Shown here piece by piece: positions 7,837-16,262 of a DNA stretch of 64,000 nucleotides; within the stretch, counting starts at the first letter, position 1; every line of letters starts with the position of its first letter. Under the pieces are notes generated by a model. It saw nothing but the letters and a program-made list of their open reading frames with translations. It had not been told where the DNA came from and ran no database searches. Origin of the DNA: Pseudonocardia alaniniphila (lineage in GTDB: Bacteria; Actinomycetota; Actinomycetes; Mycobacteriales; Pseudonocardiaceae); NCBI RefSeq assembly GCF_022524485.1, contig NZ_JAKXMK010000040.1, positions 1-64,000 on the forward strand, in the 5' to 3' direction. Made by a program: the position numbers and the translations under genes.

Positions 7837-8964
7837 TCATGCGGACACGGTCGAGAGCTGCTGCGCCTCGGCCGACGGGATCGAGATGTCCGGGTACAGC
7901 AGGGCGTCGTCCGGGCCGAACACCAGTCGCACGTCGCCCGCCAGCGTGCCGTCCTGCGTGACGACCTTGACCACGTTCCGGCCGAGCTGCAGGTCGTACT
8001 CGAACCGGGAACCGACGTAGGACCGGGTGAGCACGTCGGTGTCGAGCACGTTGGCATCCGTGGATCCGCTCTCGGCCGGGATGATCGACAGCCGCTCGGG
8101 ACGAATCGCCAGCGTGACGTCCTGGCCCGGCGTGAACGCGGTCGACGCCGCGACGTGGACGACCGAACCCGAGCTCTCGAGTCGCACGTGCACGACTCCG
8201 GCTCCCGATTCGACGACCTTCCCGATCAGGAAGTTGCAGCTCCCGACGAAGGCAGCCACGTGAGGGGTGGCCGGCGCGTCGTAGATCTCGGTGGGGGTGC
8301 CGATCTGCGTCATCCGCCCGTCGAACATGACCGCGATCCGGTCGCTCAGCGAGAGCGCCTCGTCCTGGTCGTGCGTCACGTAGACCGTGGTGATGCCGAG
8401 ATCCTCCTGAAGGCGCTTGAGCCAGGCCCGGGCCTGTTCCCGCAGCTTCGCGTCGAGGTTCGACAGCGGCTCGTCCAGCAGGAGCACCGACGGCGAGTAC
8501 ACGAGGGCACGCGCGAGCGCGACACGCTGCTGCTGCCCGCCGGAGAGCTCGTGCGGGTACCTGTCCTCGAGGTGCACGAGGCCCACCTTGTCGAGCGCCT
8601 CGTGGATGAGCTCCGCCTTGTCGTGGCGCGCGACCTTGCGGATGGAGAGGGGAACGGCGAGGTTCTGCCGGACGGTCATGTGGGGCCAGAGCGCGTACGA
8701 CTGGAAGACCATGCCGAGGTTGCGCTCCTCCGGTGGGACGTAGAGGCCGCGCTGCACGTCGACGAACGGTGTCCCGCCGACCGTGATGCTGCCCGTGCTG
8801 GGCTCCTCGAGCCCGGCGATGCAGTTCAGCGTGGTGGACTTGCCGCAGCCACTCGGACCGAGCAGCGTGAAGAACTCGCCTTCGCGGATCGTGAAGTCGA
8901 CCGCGTCCAGCGCGGCCACGTCGCCGAAGGACTTCGATACGCCGGACAGACGTACCTCAGGCAT
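7837..8964 (-). CDS. ABC transporter ATP-binding protein (Fe3+/polyamine/sulfate type)
   Basis: 375 aa. Walker A GPSGCGKSTTL (residues about 37-45), Q-loop VFQSYALWPHM, signature LSGGQQQRVALARAL, Walker B VLLLDEPLSNLDAKLR and H-loop VTHDQDEALSL, followed by a C-terminal TOBE-like regulatory domain (about 245-370). This is the PotA/FbpC/CysA-like (CUT1-related) class that pairs with two-domain FbpB-type permeases. It energises uptake with the permease at 8957-10741 and binding protein at 10738-11883. Its start overlaps the permease stop by 8 nt. Confidence 0.92.
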   Translation of the reverse strand: MPEVRLSGVSKSFGDVAALDAVDFTIREGEFFTLLGPSGCGKSTTLNCIAGLEEPSTGSITVGGTPFVDVQRGLYVPPEERNLGMVFQSYALWPHMTVRQNLAVPLSIRKVARHDKAELIHEALDKVGLVHLEDRYPHELSGGQQQRVALARALVYSPSVLLLDEPLSNLDAKLREQARAWLKRLQEDLGITTVYVTHDQDEALSLSDRIAVMFDGRMTQIGTPTEIYDAPATPHVAAFVGSCNFLIGKVVESGAGVVHVRLESSGSVVHVAASTAFTPGQDVTLAIRPERLSIIPAESGSTDANVLDTDVLTRSYVGSRFEYDLQLGRNVVKVVTQDGTLAGDVRLVFGPDDALLYPDISIPSAEAQQLSTVSA

Positions 8965-10741
8965 GTGCGTGTCCCTTCATGAACCGGCCCGCCACCGCGA
9001 CGACCGCCGCCGTGATGGCGATCTGCAGGGTGGCGAGCGCGGCAACCGATCCGGTCTGCCCCTCCGTCCAGAGGACGAGCATCGTCGTCCCGATGACCTC
9101 GGAGTCGGGAGAGGCGATGAACAGCGCAGACGCGTACGCCTTGAGAAGCGCGACGAACGTCAGGATCATCGCGCCGACGAAGGCCGGTATCAGGAGCCTC
9201 CACAGGATCCGGGCGAACGCCCCCACCCAGTCCGCCCCGGACGTGCGCGCGGCATTGTCCAGCTCCGACCCGATCTGGGTGATCGACGAGGCGATCGAGC
9301 TGAACGCGGTGGGCACCGCGCCGAAACCGAACACGATGACCACGCCCACGAGAGTGCCCTGGACGATCGCCCCCAGCGGCCCGCTGTGCGGCAGCAGGGC
9401 GAACGCCCAGAAGAAGCCGATCCCGACGATGATTCCCGGGATCGCCTGTGGCGCGAATGCCAGATACTCCACGGCCCGCCGGAACCGGAACGTCGACCGG
9501 CGGGCGACGATCACCGCGATCAGCGCGAGCGCGCTCACCACCACGGCACCGACCACCGCGACCGTCAGGCTGTTCGTGATGGACCGGACGTAGTCGTCGA
9601 AGCTGAAGATGTCGGCGTAGTTGTTCAGCGTCAGCGTCCGGAACGGGTTCTGCATCGGCGTGAAGACCAGGGTGAACGACCGGAACACCAGCCCGAGGAT
9701 CGGTATCGCCGCGCCGAACAGGACGTAGATCGTGACGAGCACGGCCCCGGCCCACTTCACCCACCCGAGCTCGAGGCGGCGCGGACGCGTCGCCTTGCCG
9801 CGGACCGAGATGAACCGCTGGGCCTTCCTCAGGACCCTGGCCTGCAGGAAGACCAGCCCGAACGTCACGGCCAGGATGATCATCGACGCGGCGCCGAGCA
9901 CACCGTAATCGGGCGAGATCGACTCCAGCCCGTTGGTGTAGAGGAACGTCGAGAAGACCCTGATGTTGGTCGGCGTGCCGTACAGCAGCGGCACGCTGAG
10001 GGACTCGATGGACGTGCTGAACGTCAGAATCGTTGCGTAGACGACCGGCGGCCGGAGCATGGGCACGACGACCGTGAAGATGATCCTCAGTGGCTTCGCG
10101 CCGCACACCTGAGCCGCGCTCTCGAGCGCGGCGTCGGCCTGCCGCAGCGCGTTCGCGCAGAAGACGTACGTGACGGGCGCCAGAGCGACTGCTTCGGTCA
10201 ACGCCATGCCGGGCAGGCTGTAGAGGTTCCACGGCACGAACCCGATCAGTTCCCGGACCTCGGCGCTGACGAACCCGGCCGGCCCGTACATCGTGATCCA
10301 GCCGAACCCGAGGATCAGCGACGAGATGTAGAACGGCCACTGCATCGACAGTCCCAGCACCTGGCCGAACGGCAGCGCGGTCCGTACCACAAGCACGGCC
10401 ATCGGCACCGCGATGACCAGGGTCAGCACCGTGGTCAGCACGGCCAGCACGGCCGTGTTGAGGATCACCTCACCGAATCCGGCCTCGGAGAAGAGGGCGG
10501 CGAAGTTGCCGAGCGTGAAGATCTGCCCGGTCTCGTGGAGGGGCCGGTCGATCACCGACTGGTAGAGGATCGGCGCGATCGGGGCGACGACGAGGACCGC
10601 GAGGACGACGAGCGTCGCGTACTGGAGCAGCCGGCTCCGGTCGACGCCGAGAACGCGCCGGTAGCGCGGCGACGAGAGCGCCGAGGAGGGGCGCGTCCCT
10701 GCCGCGGGGCGGGCACCCGCCTCCGTCAGGTTCGGGCTCAT
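8957..10741 (-). CDS. ABC transporter permease, duplicated FbpB-type (two permease domains)
   Basis: 594 aa from ATG 10741, overlapping the binding-protein stop as ATGA; the frame stays open far upstream but there it is antisense to the binding-protein gene. About twelve hydrophobic segments form two homologous inner-membrane permease domains, each with an EAA-like loop (ALRQADAALESAAQVCGA near 195-212 and ELDNAARTSGADWVGAF near 490-507). This fused layout is typical of Fe3+ (FbpB/AfuB) and 2-aminoethylphosphonate/thiamine importers of the FbpABC superfamily. The substrate is not deducible from the permease. The operon downstream contains only hydrolases, which argues for an organic compound rather than free iron. 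Confidence 0.9.
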   Translation of the reverse strand: MSPNLTEAGARPAAGTRPSSALSSPRYRRVLGVDRSRLLQYATLVVLAVLVVAPIAPILYQSVIDRPLHETGQIFTLGNFAALFSEAGFGEVILNTAVLAVLTTVLTLVIAVPMAVLVVRTALPFGQVLGLSMQWPFYISSLILGFGWITMYGPAGFVSAEVRELIGFVPWNLYSLPGMALTEAVALAPVTYVFCANALRQADAALESAAQVCGAKPLRIIFTVVVPMLRPPVVYATILTFSTSIESLSVPLLYGTPTNIRVFSTFLYTNGLESISPDYGVLGAASMIILAVTFGLVFLQARVLRKAQRFISVRGKATRPRRLELGWVKWAGAVLVTIYVLFGAAIPILGLVFRSFTLVFTPMQNPFRTLTLNNYADIFSFDDYVRSITNSLTVAVVGAVVVSALALIAVIVARRSTFRFRRAVEYLAFAPQAIPGIIVGIGFFWAFALLPHSGPLGAIVQGTLVGVVIVFGFGAVPTAFSSIASSITQIGSELDNAARTSGADWVGAFARILWRLLIPAFVGAMILTFVALLKAYASALFIASPDSEVIGTTMLVLWTEGQTGSVAALATLQIAITAAVVAVAGRFMKGHAHA

Positions 10742-11883
10742 CCCGGGAGCAGCTCGGCGAACCGGGCGATGTACTGCTCGACCTCGGCCTGCGGGACCAT
10801 GTCGAACGGCACCACGACGATCGAGTCGTCGCCGACCTCCTTGACGAGGTCCTGGTAGGTCCGCAGGCCCTGCGTGCCTTCGATGCCGTCGCGGTAGGCG
10901 GTGAGGCCACCTTCGGCCACGGCGCGTTGCCCCTCTTCCGAGAGCAGGAAGTCCAGGAAGAGGCGTGCCGTGTTCGGGTGGGGCGCCTTCCCGATGATCC
11001 CGGCGCCGCGGCCGAGCAGGAGCGTGCCGTCCTTCGGCAGGACGAACTTGACGAGGCCACCGCTGCGCTCTTCCTGCTCGTATCCGAGCGCGCTGCTGAT
11101 CAGGAAGCCCGCCGCGTACTCGCCCGAGAGGACCTTCTCGATCTGGATACCGGACGAGGTCTCCGCACGCGAGAGCGGCAAGAGCTTCTCGAACGTGGCC
11201 TTGGCATCGGGGTTCTTCGGGTTCCACTCCGTCCATGCGTAAGCCACGGTGAACCCGAACGGGGTCGATCCCTCCCGGACCGTGACCTTTCCGTCGAGCT
11301 CGCCCGGGTGGGCGGCCGCATAGTCGGCCAGATCGGCGAGGCTTGTCAGGTCGCTGCTGATCAGCGCCGTGTTGTAAACCATGCCCATTGGATCGAGCGA
11401 CATGGCGTAGACGTTCGGGAGGAGCTCGGCGAACTCCGGCAGGTGGTCCGCCTCGGGTGACCGGTACTCGGCCAGTGCGCCTTCGTGCGCGGCGAACTCG
11501 TTCCATCCCTGCGTCGAGCTCACGACCATGAGGTCGGTCTGCACCGAGTCGGTTGCGATCTCGTTCAGCAGCTGCTGGTACCCCTCCGCGCCGCTCTCCT
11601 TGGCCAGGATCGACTCGACCCAGGGGTACTTCTTCTGGAAGTCGCGGAAGATCGGCGCCCAGTTCTCCTTCGCGGTGCCCGAGTTGATCACGAGCTCGCC
11701 GCCCTCGGCCTTGGACCCCTCGATGATCTGCTGGTAGTCCGCGGGGTAGTAGTCGGGCACCTGCTCAACGGCGATCGGGTTGGGCGGCGCGGCGGGCGCG
11801 CTCGCGCAGGAGGCCACCGCGAGCAACGCCGCAGCCACCGCGACGACGCCCACCCGCCGGGACCATCGTGCTCGCTCGAACAT
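10738..11883 (-). CDS. Extracellular solute-binding lipoprotein (family 1, FbpA/PotD-like)
   Basis: 381 aa. Signal peptide with RR near the N-terminus, a hydrophobic core (VVAVAAALLAVA) and lipobox L-A-V-A-S-C, so it is a lipoprotein anchored outside the membrane. The body shows GELVINSGTAKENWAPIFRDFQKKYPWVE and later TFEKLLPLSRAETSSG and GKAPHPNTARLFLDFLLSEEGQ, features of Fe3+/spermidine-type periplasmic binding proteins that bind anions, metal chelates or phosphonates. It is the first gene of the importer/hydrolase operon. SD GAGGTG lies 6 nt before the ATG. The leader carries the GGTTATAACC dyad at 11924-11935, about 40 nt upstream, with TATAAC as the likely -10. Confidence 0.9.
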   Translation of the reverse strand: MFERARWSRRVGVVAVAAALLAVASCASAPAAPPNPIAVEQVPDYYPADYQQIIEGSKAEGGELVINSGTAKENWAPIFRDFQKKYPWVESILAKESGAEGYQQLLNEIATDSVQTDLMVVSSTQGWNEFAAHEGALAEYRSPEADHLPEFAELLPNVYAMSLDPMGMVYNTALISSDLTSLADLADYAAAHPGELDGKVTVREGSTPFGFTVAYAWTEWNPKNPDAKATFEKLLPLSRAETSSGIQIEKVLSGEYAAGFLISSALGYEQEERSGGLVKFVLPKDGTLLLGRGAGIIGKAPHPNTARLFLDFLLSEEGQRAVAEGGLTAYRDGIEGTQGLRTYQDLVKEVGDDSIVVVPFDMVPQAEVEQYIARFAELLPG

Positions 11884-11923
11884 CTCACACCTCTGGGAGT
11901 CGTGACGGCCCTGTCGGCCAGAA

Positions 11924-11935
11924 AGGTTATAACCT
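11924..11935. promoter_or_regulatory. Palindrome AGGTTATAACCT (putative operator/-10), importer promoter
   Basis: Perfect 12-bp palindrome AGGTTATAACCT. Read toward the importer operon (minus strand) it contains TATAAC, a near-consensus actinobacterial -10, placing transcription start about 30-35 nt before the binding-protein ATG at 11883, ahead of its SD. Two further copies of the GGTTATAACC core are at 12198-12205 region (12196-12207) and 16253-16262. GGT...ACC half sites are typical of GntR/FCD regulators, and such a gene (4108) ends the same operon region. Binding is inferred. Confidence 0.65.
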
Positions 11936-12195
11936 AAGACAGCGCAGACTCCAGCACGAAGATCGAAACGGGGTCGTTACAAGATTCTCCCCTCGACGTC
12001 AGACCGCGCCGAGCCGTTCGCCTCAGCCCGAACGCCGGAGTCGCGGGCGAAGAGACGCCCCATTCGGAGAGTAGTCGCAGCTCAACGCCTCTTCGGCGAT
12101 TGAGTTGATCACTCTTGCGTCCACCGAGTGCAGGGCAGCCATGCGCCGGCGAAGTCACAGCACATGACGCACAGCTCACTCCGAACGCGGCAACG

Positions 12196-12207
12196 AGGTT
12201 ATAACCT
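12196..12207. promoter_or_regulatory. Palindrome AGGTTATAACCT (putative operator/-10), ornithine-aminotransferase promoter
   Basis: Identical 12-bp palindrome to the one at 11924-11935. It ends 7 nt before the ATG at 12215, and its TATAAC would place the transcription start at or just before the ATG, so the mRNA may be leaderless; no SD is visible. A protein bound here would block the -10 directly. Chance occurrence of such an AT-centred 10-mer twice in 300 bp of ~70% GC DNA is very unlikely. Confidence 0.68.
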
Positions 12208-12214
12208 TGGCGAC

Positions 12215-13441
12215 ATGACCACGTTCGCCGACGGCCCGCCGACGACCACCGCCGACCTCATCGCGCTCGACGAGCGGTGGAGCGCGCACAACTACTACCC
12301 CCTGCCGGTGGTGATCGCCCACGCCGAGGGCGCGTGGGTCACCGACGTCGCGGGCAGGCGCCACCTCGACTTCCTGTCCGGGTACTCGGCGCTGAACTTC
12401 GGCCACCGCCACCCCGCGCTCGTGGCGGCGGCCGTCGAGCAGCTCGGTCGCGTCACGCTCACATCGCGGGCGTTCCACCACGACCAGTTCGGCCTGTTCT
12501 GTCAGGAGCTCGCCGAGCTGACCGGCACGGAGAAGGTGCTACCGATGAACTCCGGCGCGGAGGCAGTGGAGTCCGCGATCAAGGTCGCACGCAAATGGGC
12601 CTACCGCGTGAAGGGGGTCCCGGACGGCACGGCCGAGATCGTCGTCGCGGCGTCGAACTTCCACGGCCGGACCACCACGGTCGTGTCGTTCTCGACCGAC
12701 CGCACCGCCCGCGCGGACTTCGGCCCCTTCACGCCCGGGTTCGTCGTCGTGCCGTTCGGAGACTCCGCCGCGCTGGCCGAGGCCATCTCGGAGCGGACGG
12801 CGGCCGTCCTGCTGGAGCCGATCCAGGGCGAGGCGGGCGTGATCATCCCGCCTGCCGGCTACCTCGCAGAGGCTCGACGGCTGTGCGATGAGGCGGGTGC
12901 GCTGTTGATCGCCGACGAGATCCAGTCCGGGCTGGCGCGAACGGGGCAGGTGCTCGCGCTCGACCACGACGGCGTCCGCGCCGACCTCTACACGCTGGGC
13001 AAGGCACTCGGCGGTGGCATCCTGCCGGTGTCGGCGCTGGTGGGCCGGGCCGACGTGCTGGACGTACTGCGTCCCGGCGAGCACGGCTCGACGTTCGGCG
13101 GCAACCCACTGGCCTGCGCGGTCGGCCGCGCGGTCGTCCGGCTGCTGGCCACCGGCGAGTTCCAGGAGCGGGCCAGGGTGCTCGGCGCCCACCTGCACGA
13201 CCGGCTCACCGCACTGGTGGGCCATGGGGTCGAGGCGGTGCGTTGTCGCGGCCTCTGGGCCGGCGTGGACCTGCCGGCCGCGGGGCCGAGCGGCAGGGAC
13301 GCATCGGAGGCACTCATGAGCCGCGGGGTGCTGTGCAAGGAGACCCACGAGCGCACGCTCCGCTTCGCTCCCCCGCTGGTGATCACCGAGCCGGAGCTCG
13401 ATCGCGGGCTGGACGCGCTCGAGCAGGTCGTGAACCGGTGA
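12215..13441 (+). CDS. rocD: Ornithine--oxo-acid aminotransferase (class III PLP)
   Basis: 408 aa from ATG 12215; an in-frame start at 12128 would place the palindrome inside coding sequence and add non-homologous residues. The protein follows ornithine delta-aminotransferase closely: DERWSAHNYYPLPVVIAHAEGAWV, FGHRHPALVAAAV, MNSGAEAVESAIKVARKW, NFHGRTTTVVSFS, EPIQGEAGVIIPP, LIADEIQSGLARTG and the PLP-binding Lys263 in LGKALGGG. It converts ornithine + 2-oxoglutarate to glutamate-5-semialdehyde + glutamate in the cytosol; related class III enzymes use other omega-amines, so relaxed specificity is possible. It is followed by a dedicated aconitase after 75 nt and is probably cotranscribed with it. 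Likely under the GGTTATAACC site. Confidence 0.88.
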   Translation: MTTFADGPPTTTADLIALDERWSAHNYYPLPVVIAHAEGAWVTDVAGRRHLDFLSGYSALNFGHRHPALVAAAVEQLGRVTLTSRAFHHDQFGLFCQELAELTGTEKVLPMNSGAEAVESAIKVARKWAYRVKGVPDGTAEIVVAASNFHGRTTTVVSFSTDRTARADFGPFTPGFVVVPFGDSAALAEAISERTAAVLLEPIQGEAGVIIPPAGYLAEARRLCDEAGALLIADEIQSGLARTGQVLALDHDGVRADLYTLGKALGGGILPVSALVGRADVLDVLRPGEHGSTFGGNPLACAVGRAVVRLLATGEFQERARVLGAHLHDRLTALVGHGVEAVRCRGLWAGVDLPAAGPSGRDASEALMSRGVLCKETHERTLRFAPPLVITEPELDRGLDALEQVVNR

Positions 13442-13516
13442 TCCCCGGTCTCCTCCTACCGGGGCGCCCTGCCGACTCCGGCATGTGGGCGTCAGCCGCG
13501 TCCCGACGGATCACCC

Positions 13517-16180
13517 GTGGCTGAACCCGCCGGCCGCCTCGACAGCTTCGACACGTTCGGCGAGCTCCGGGTGGGCTCGAATCGTTACCGGGTCGCCCGC
13601 ATCGGCGACCTCGCGCCCTCTCGGATGCCGTACACCATCCGCGTCCTGCTCGAGAACCTGCTGCGCAACGAGGACGGCCACCGCGTGACGCGCGACCAGG
13701 TGGAGGCCGTGCTCGCGTGGGGTTCCGAGCACGCGTTCTCCGTCGCCGTCGACATCCACCCGGCCCGCGTCTTCATGCACGACACCAACGGTGTGCCGAG
13801 CATCGCCGACATCGCGGCCATGCGCGACGCGATGCACGAGATCGGCGGTGCTGCCACGTCGGTGAACCCGCAGATTCCCGTCGAGCTCGTGGTCGATCAC
13901 TCGGTGATCGCGGACGTCTTCGGCTCGCCGGACGCCTTCGAGCGCAACGTCGAGATCGAGTACGAACGCAATGCCGAGCGCTACCGGTTCCTGCGCTGGG
14001 GCCAGACCTCACTACGCAACTTCGACGTGGTGCCTCCGGGCAAGGGGATCATGCACCAGGTCAACTTGGAGCACCTCGCGCGCGTCGTCGTGGCCGACCA
14101 GGGCTGGGCGTATCCCGACATCTGCGTGGGCACGGACTCCCACACCACGATGGTGAACGGGATCGGGGTCCTGGGCTGGGGCATCGGCGGGATCGACGCC
14201 GAGGCGGCCATGCTCGGTGAGTCCGTCAACATGCTGCTGCCACGGGTCGTCGGGGTCCGGCTCACCGGCGCTCTCCCGGACGGAGCCACAGCGACCGATC
14301 TCGTGCTGACGATCACCGAGTTGCTGCGTGCGCACGGGGTGGTGGGCAAGTTCGTCGAGTTCTACGGGGAGGGAGTCCGGTGGCTGTCCGTTCCCGACCG
14401 GGCGACGATCGCGAACATGAGCCCGGAGTTCGGCTCGACGTGCGCGTACTTCCCGATCGACGAGGAGACGATCCGGTACCTGCGCTTCACCGGACGCACG
14501 GCGGAGCGGGTGGCGCTCGCCGAGGCGTACGCGCAGGCTCAAGGGCTGTGGCACCGGCCTGACGTCGTGGCCGACTACTCGGAGACCGTCGAGCTCGACC
14601 TGACGGACGTGCGGCCGTCGCTCGCCGGACCGTCCCGCCCGCAGGACAGGGTTGCGCTGGCCGAGGCCCCGTCGCGATTCCGCGGGGCGCTCGCCGAGGC
14701 GTCGCCGGTGGCGGACCCGGCGATGGCCGTCCCGGCGATCCTGGACGGGTCCGAGCACAAGCTGCGTCACGGCATCGTGGGGATCGCGGCGATCACGTCG
14801 TGCACGAACACCTCGAACCCGTCGGTGATGGTCACCGCCGCCTTGCTCGCGCGCAACGCGGCGCAGCGCGGGCTCCGGAGCAAGCCGTGGGTCAAGACGA
14901 CGCTGTCACCCGGATCGCGGGTGGTGACCGACTACCTGGATGCCGCCGGACTCACGCCGTTCCTCGATCAGCTGGGATTCCATCTCACGGGCTACGGCTG
15001 CATGACGTGCATCGGTGCGTCCGGCCCGCTCGTCCCGCAGGTGCAGGACGCGGCGAGGACCGACGGGCTCACGGTGGTCTCGGTGCTGTCCGGCAACCGG
15101 AACTTCGCCGGACGGATCAACCCCGACGTGCGGATGAACTACCTCGCGTCGCCCCCACTCGTCGTCGCGTACGCGCTCGCGGGCACGATGGAGACCGATC
15201 TGGCGGCCGATCCGCTCGGCCACGCACCGGACGGGACCCCGGTGTTCCTGAGCGACGTGTGGCCCTCGTCGAGCGAGGTCGCCGAGGTCATGGACACGGT
15301 GATCGCGCCCGGGATGTTCACCGCCGCGTATGCGGGGATCTTCACCGGTGACGCTCGCTGGGAGAACCTGGGCCAGGTCACGAGCGATCGGTTCGGCTGG
15401 GATCCAGGCAGCGACTACCTGCGGCGCCCGCCCTACTTCGAGGGGATGTCGGCCGAGCCCGAGCCGGTTGCGGACGTCGTGGACGCGCGGGTCCTGGTGA
15501 TGCTCGGCGATTCGATCACGACCGACCACATCTCACCGGCCGGGGCGATTCCCGTCGACTCCCCCGCGGGCCGCTACCTCGCCGAGCGCGGGGTGGACCG
15601 GTTCGGCTTCAACACCTACGCCTCGCGGCGGGGAAACCACGACGTGATGATGCGCGGCACGTTCGCCAACGTCCGGTTGCGCAACGAGCTCGTACCGGGT
15701 GTGGAGGGCGGGTTCACGCGAAGCTTCGCGGAAGACGGCCGGGTGCGTCCGGTCTATGACGCCGCCATGGCCTACCGCGAGGCCGGCATCCCCCTCGTGA
15801 TCGTGGGCGGTGCGCAGTACGGGAGCGGTTCGTCGCGGGACTGGGCGGCGAAGGGACCGGCGCTGCTGGGCGTTCGCGCTGTTCTGGCCGAGTCCTTCGA
15901 GCGGATCCATCGCTCGAACCTGATCGGGATGGGTGTGCTGCCCCTTCAGTTCCGTCCGGGCGAGAGCGCGCGGCGGCTGGGGCTCACCGGGCATGAGGTG
16001 ATCGAGATCCGGGGAGTCGCAGGCCTGGCAACGGCGACGACGGCGCGGGTGCGAGCGGACGACCGGGAGTTCGACGCGATCGTTCGTCTCGACACCGAGC
16101 GCGAACGCGAGATCTACCACAACGGCGGAGTCATGAAACTCGTTCTGCGACGACTCCAGAAAGCGGACAACGGCTCGTGA
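13517..16180 (+). CDS. Aconitate hydratase AcnA-like (divergent paralogue)
   Basis: 887 aa, GTG start with weak GACGGA upstream; length normal for AcnA (about 890). The 4Fe-4S ligands are present: one Cys in AITSCTNTSNPSVM and two in GYGCMTCIGASG. The swivel domain has GDSITTDHISPAGAI, YGSGSSRDWAAKGPALLGV (active-site Ser/Arg) and SFERIHRSNLIGMGVLPL. Several usually invariant positions differ from what I recall of E. coli AcnA: M-Q-D-F-T-G-V-P is M-H-D-T-N-G-V-P, G-I-C-H-Q-V is G-I-M-H-Q-V, and G-C-T-T-C-I-G-N is G-C-M-T-C-I-G-A. These suggest a non-housekeeping (de)hydratase acting on a citrate-like or methyl/homo-citrate-like acid. It follows ornithine aminotransferase in the same direction. 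Confidence 0.82.
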   Translation: MAEPAGRLDSFDTFGELRVGSNRYRVARIGDLAPSRMPYTIRVLLENLLRNEDGHRVTRDQVEAVLAWGSEHAFSVAVDIHPARVFMHDTNGVPSIADIAAMRDAMHEIGGAATSVNPQIPVELVVDHSVIADVFGSPDAFERNVEIEYERNAERYRFLRWGQTSLRNFDVVPPGKGIMHQVNLEHLARVVVADQGWAYPDICVGTDSHTTMVNGIGVLGWGIGGIDAEAAMLGESVNMLLPRVVGVRLTGALPDGATATDLVLTITELLRAHGVVGKFVEFYGEGVRWLSVPDRATIANMSPEFGSTCAYFPIDEETIRYLRFTGRTAERVALAEAYAQAQGLWHRPDVVADYSETVELDLTDVRPSLAGPSRPQDRVALAEAPSRFRGALAEASPVADPAMAVPAILDGSEHKLRHGIVGIAAITSCTNTSNPSVMVTAALLARNAAQRGLRSKPWVKTTLSPGSRVVTDYLDAAGLTPFLDQLGFHLTGYGCMTCIGASGPLVPQVQDAARTDGLTVVSVLSGNRNFAGRINPDVRMNYLASPPLVVAYALAGTMETDLAADPLGHAPDGTPVFLSDVWPSSSEVAEVMDTVIAPGMFTAAYAGIFTGDARWENLGQVTSDRFGWDPGSDYLRRPPYFEGMSAEPEPVADVVDARVLVMLGDSITTDHISPAGAIPVDSPAGRYLAERGVDRFGFNTYASRRGNHDVMMRGTFANVRLRNELVPGVEGGFTRSFAEDGRVRPVYDAAMAYREAGIPLVIVGGAQYGSGSSRDWAAKGPALLGVRAVLAESFERIHRSNLIGMGVLPLQFRPGESARRLGLTGHEVIEIRGVAGLATATTARVRADDREFDAIVRLDTEREREIYHNGGVMKLVLRRLQKADNGS

Positions 16181-16252
16181 CGAATACGGCGAGCGGCCGG
16201 GATCGACCCGATCCCGACCGCCCCGACCGGCACGTCATCGTGGTGGCCTCGT

Positions 16253-16262
16253 GGTTATAACC
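16253..16262. promoter_or_regulatory. Third GGTTATAACC palindrome, between convergent genes
   Basis: Perfect GGTTATAACC (flanks T and T) directly abutting the stop codon of the dehydratase gene on the minus strand and 72 nt beyond the aconitase stop. It is the same core as the sites at 11924 and 12196, but here no gene start adjoins it. It may be an auxiliary operator, an antisense promoter (TATAAC on both strands) or part of a transcription-end structure. Function unknown. Confidence 0.5.

Larger units (their letters stand above)
11884..12214. other. Divergent intergenic control region
   Basis: 331 nt between the divergent solute-binding-protein operon and the ornithine-aminotransferase gene. 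It contains one GGTTATAACC palindrome close to each gene (11924-11935 and 12196-12207), 272 bp apart, and no convincing ORF. The even placement near both start sites suggests two promoters each covered by the same factor. Looping between the sites is possible but unproven. Confidence 0.6.

Noticed and set aside
8783..10858. A long plus-strand open frame (~690 residues)
   Set aside because: It lies wholly opposite the ABC permease gene, with low-complexity Arg/Asp/His composition typical of the antisense frame in GC-rich DNA.
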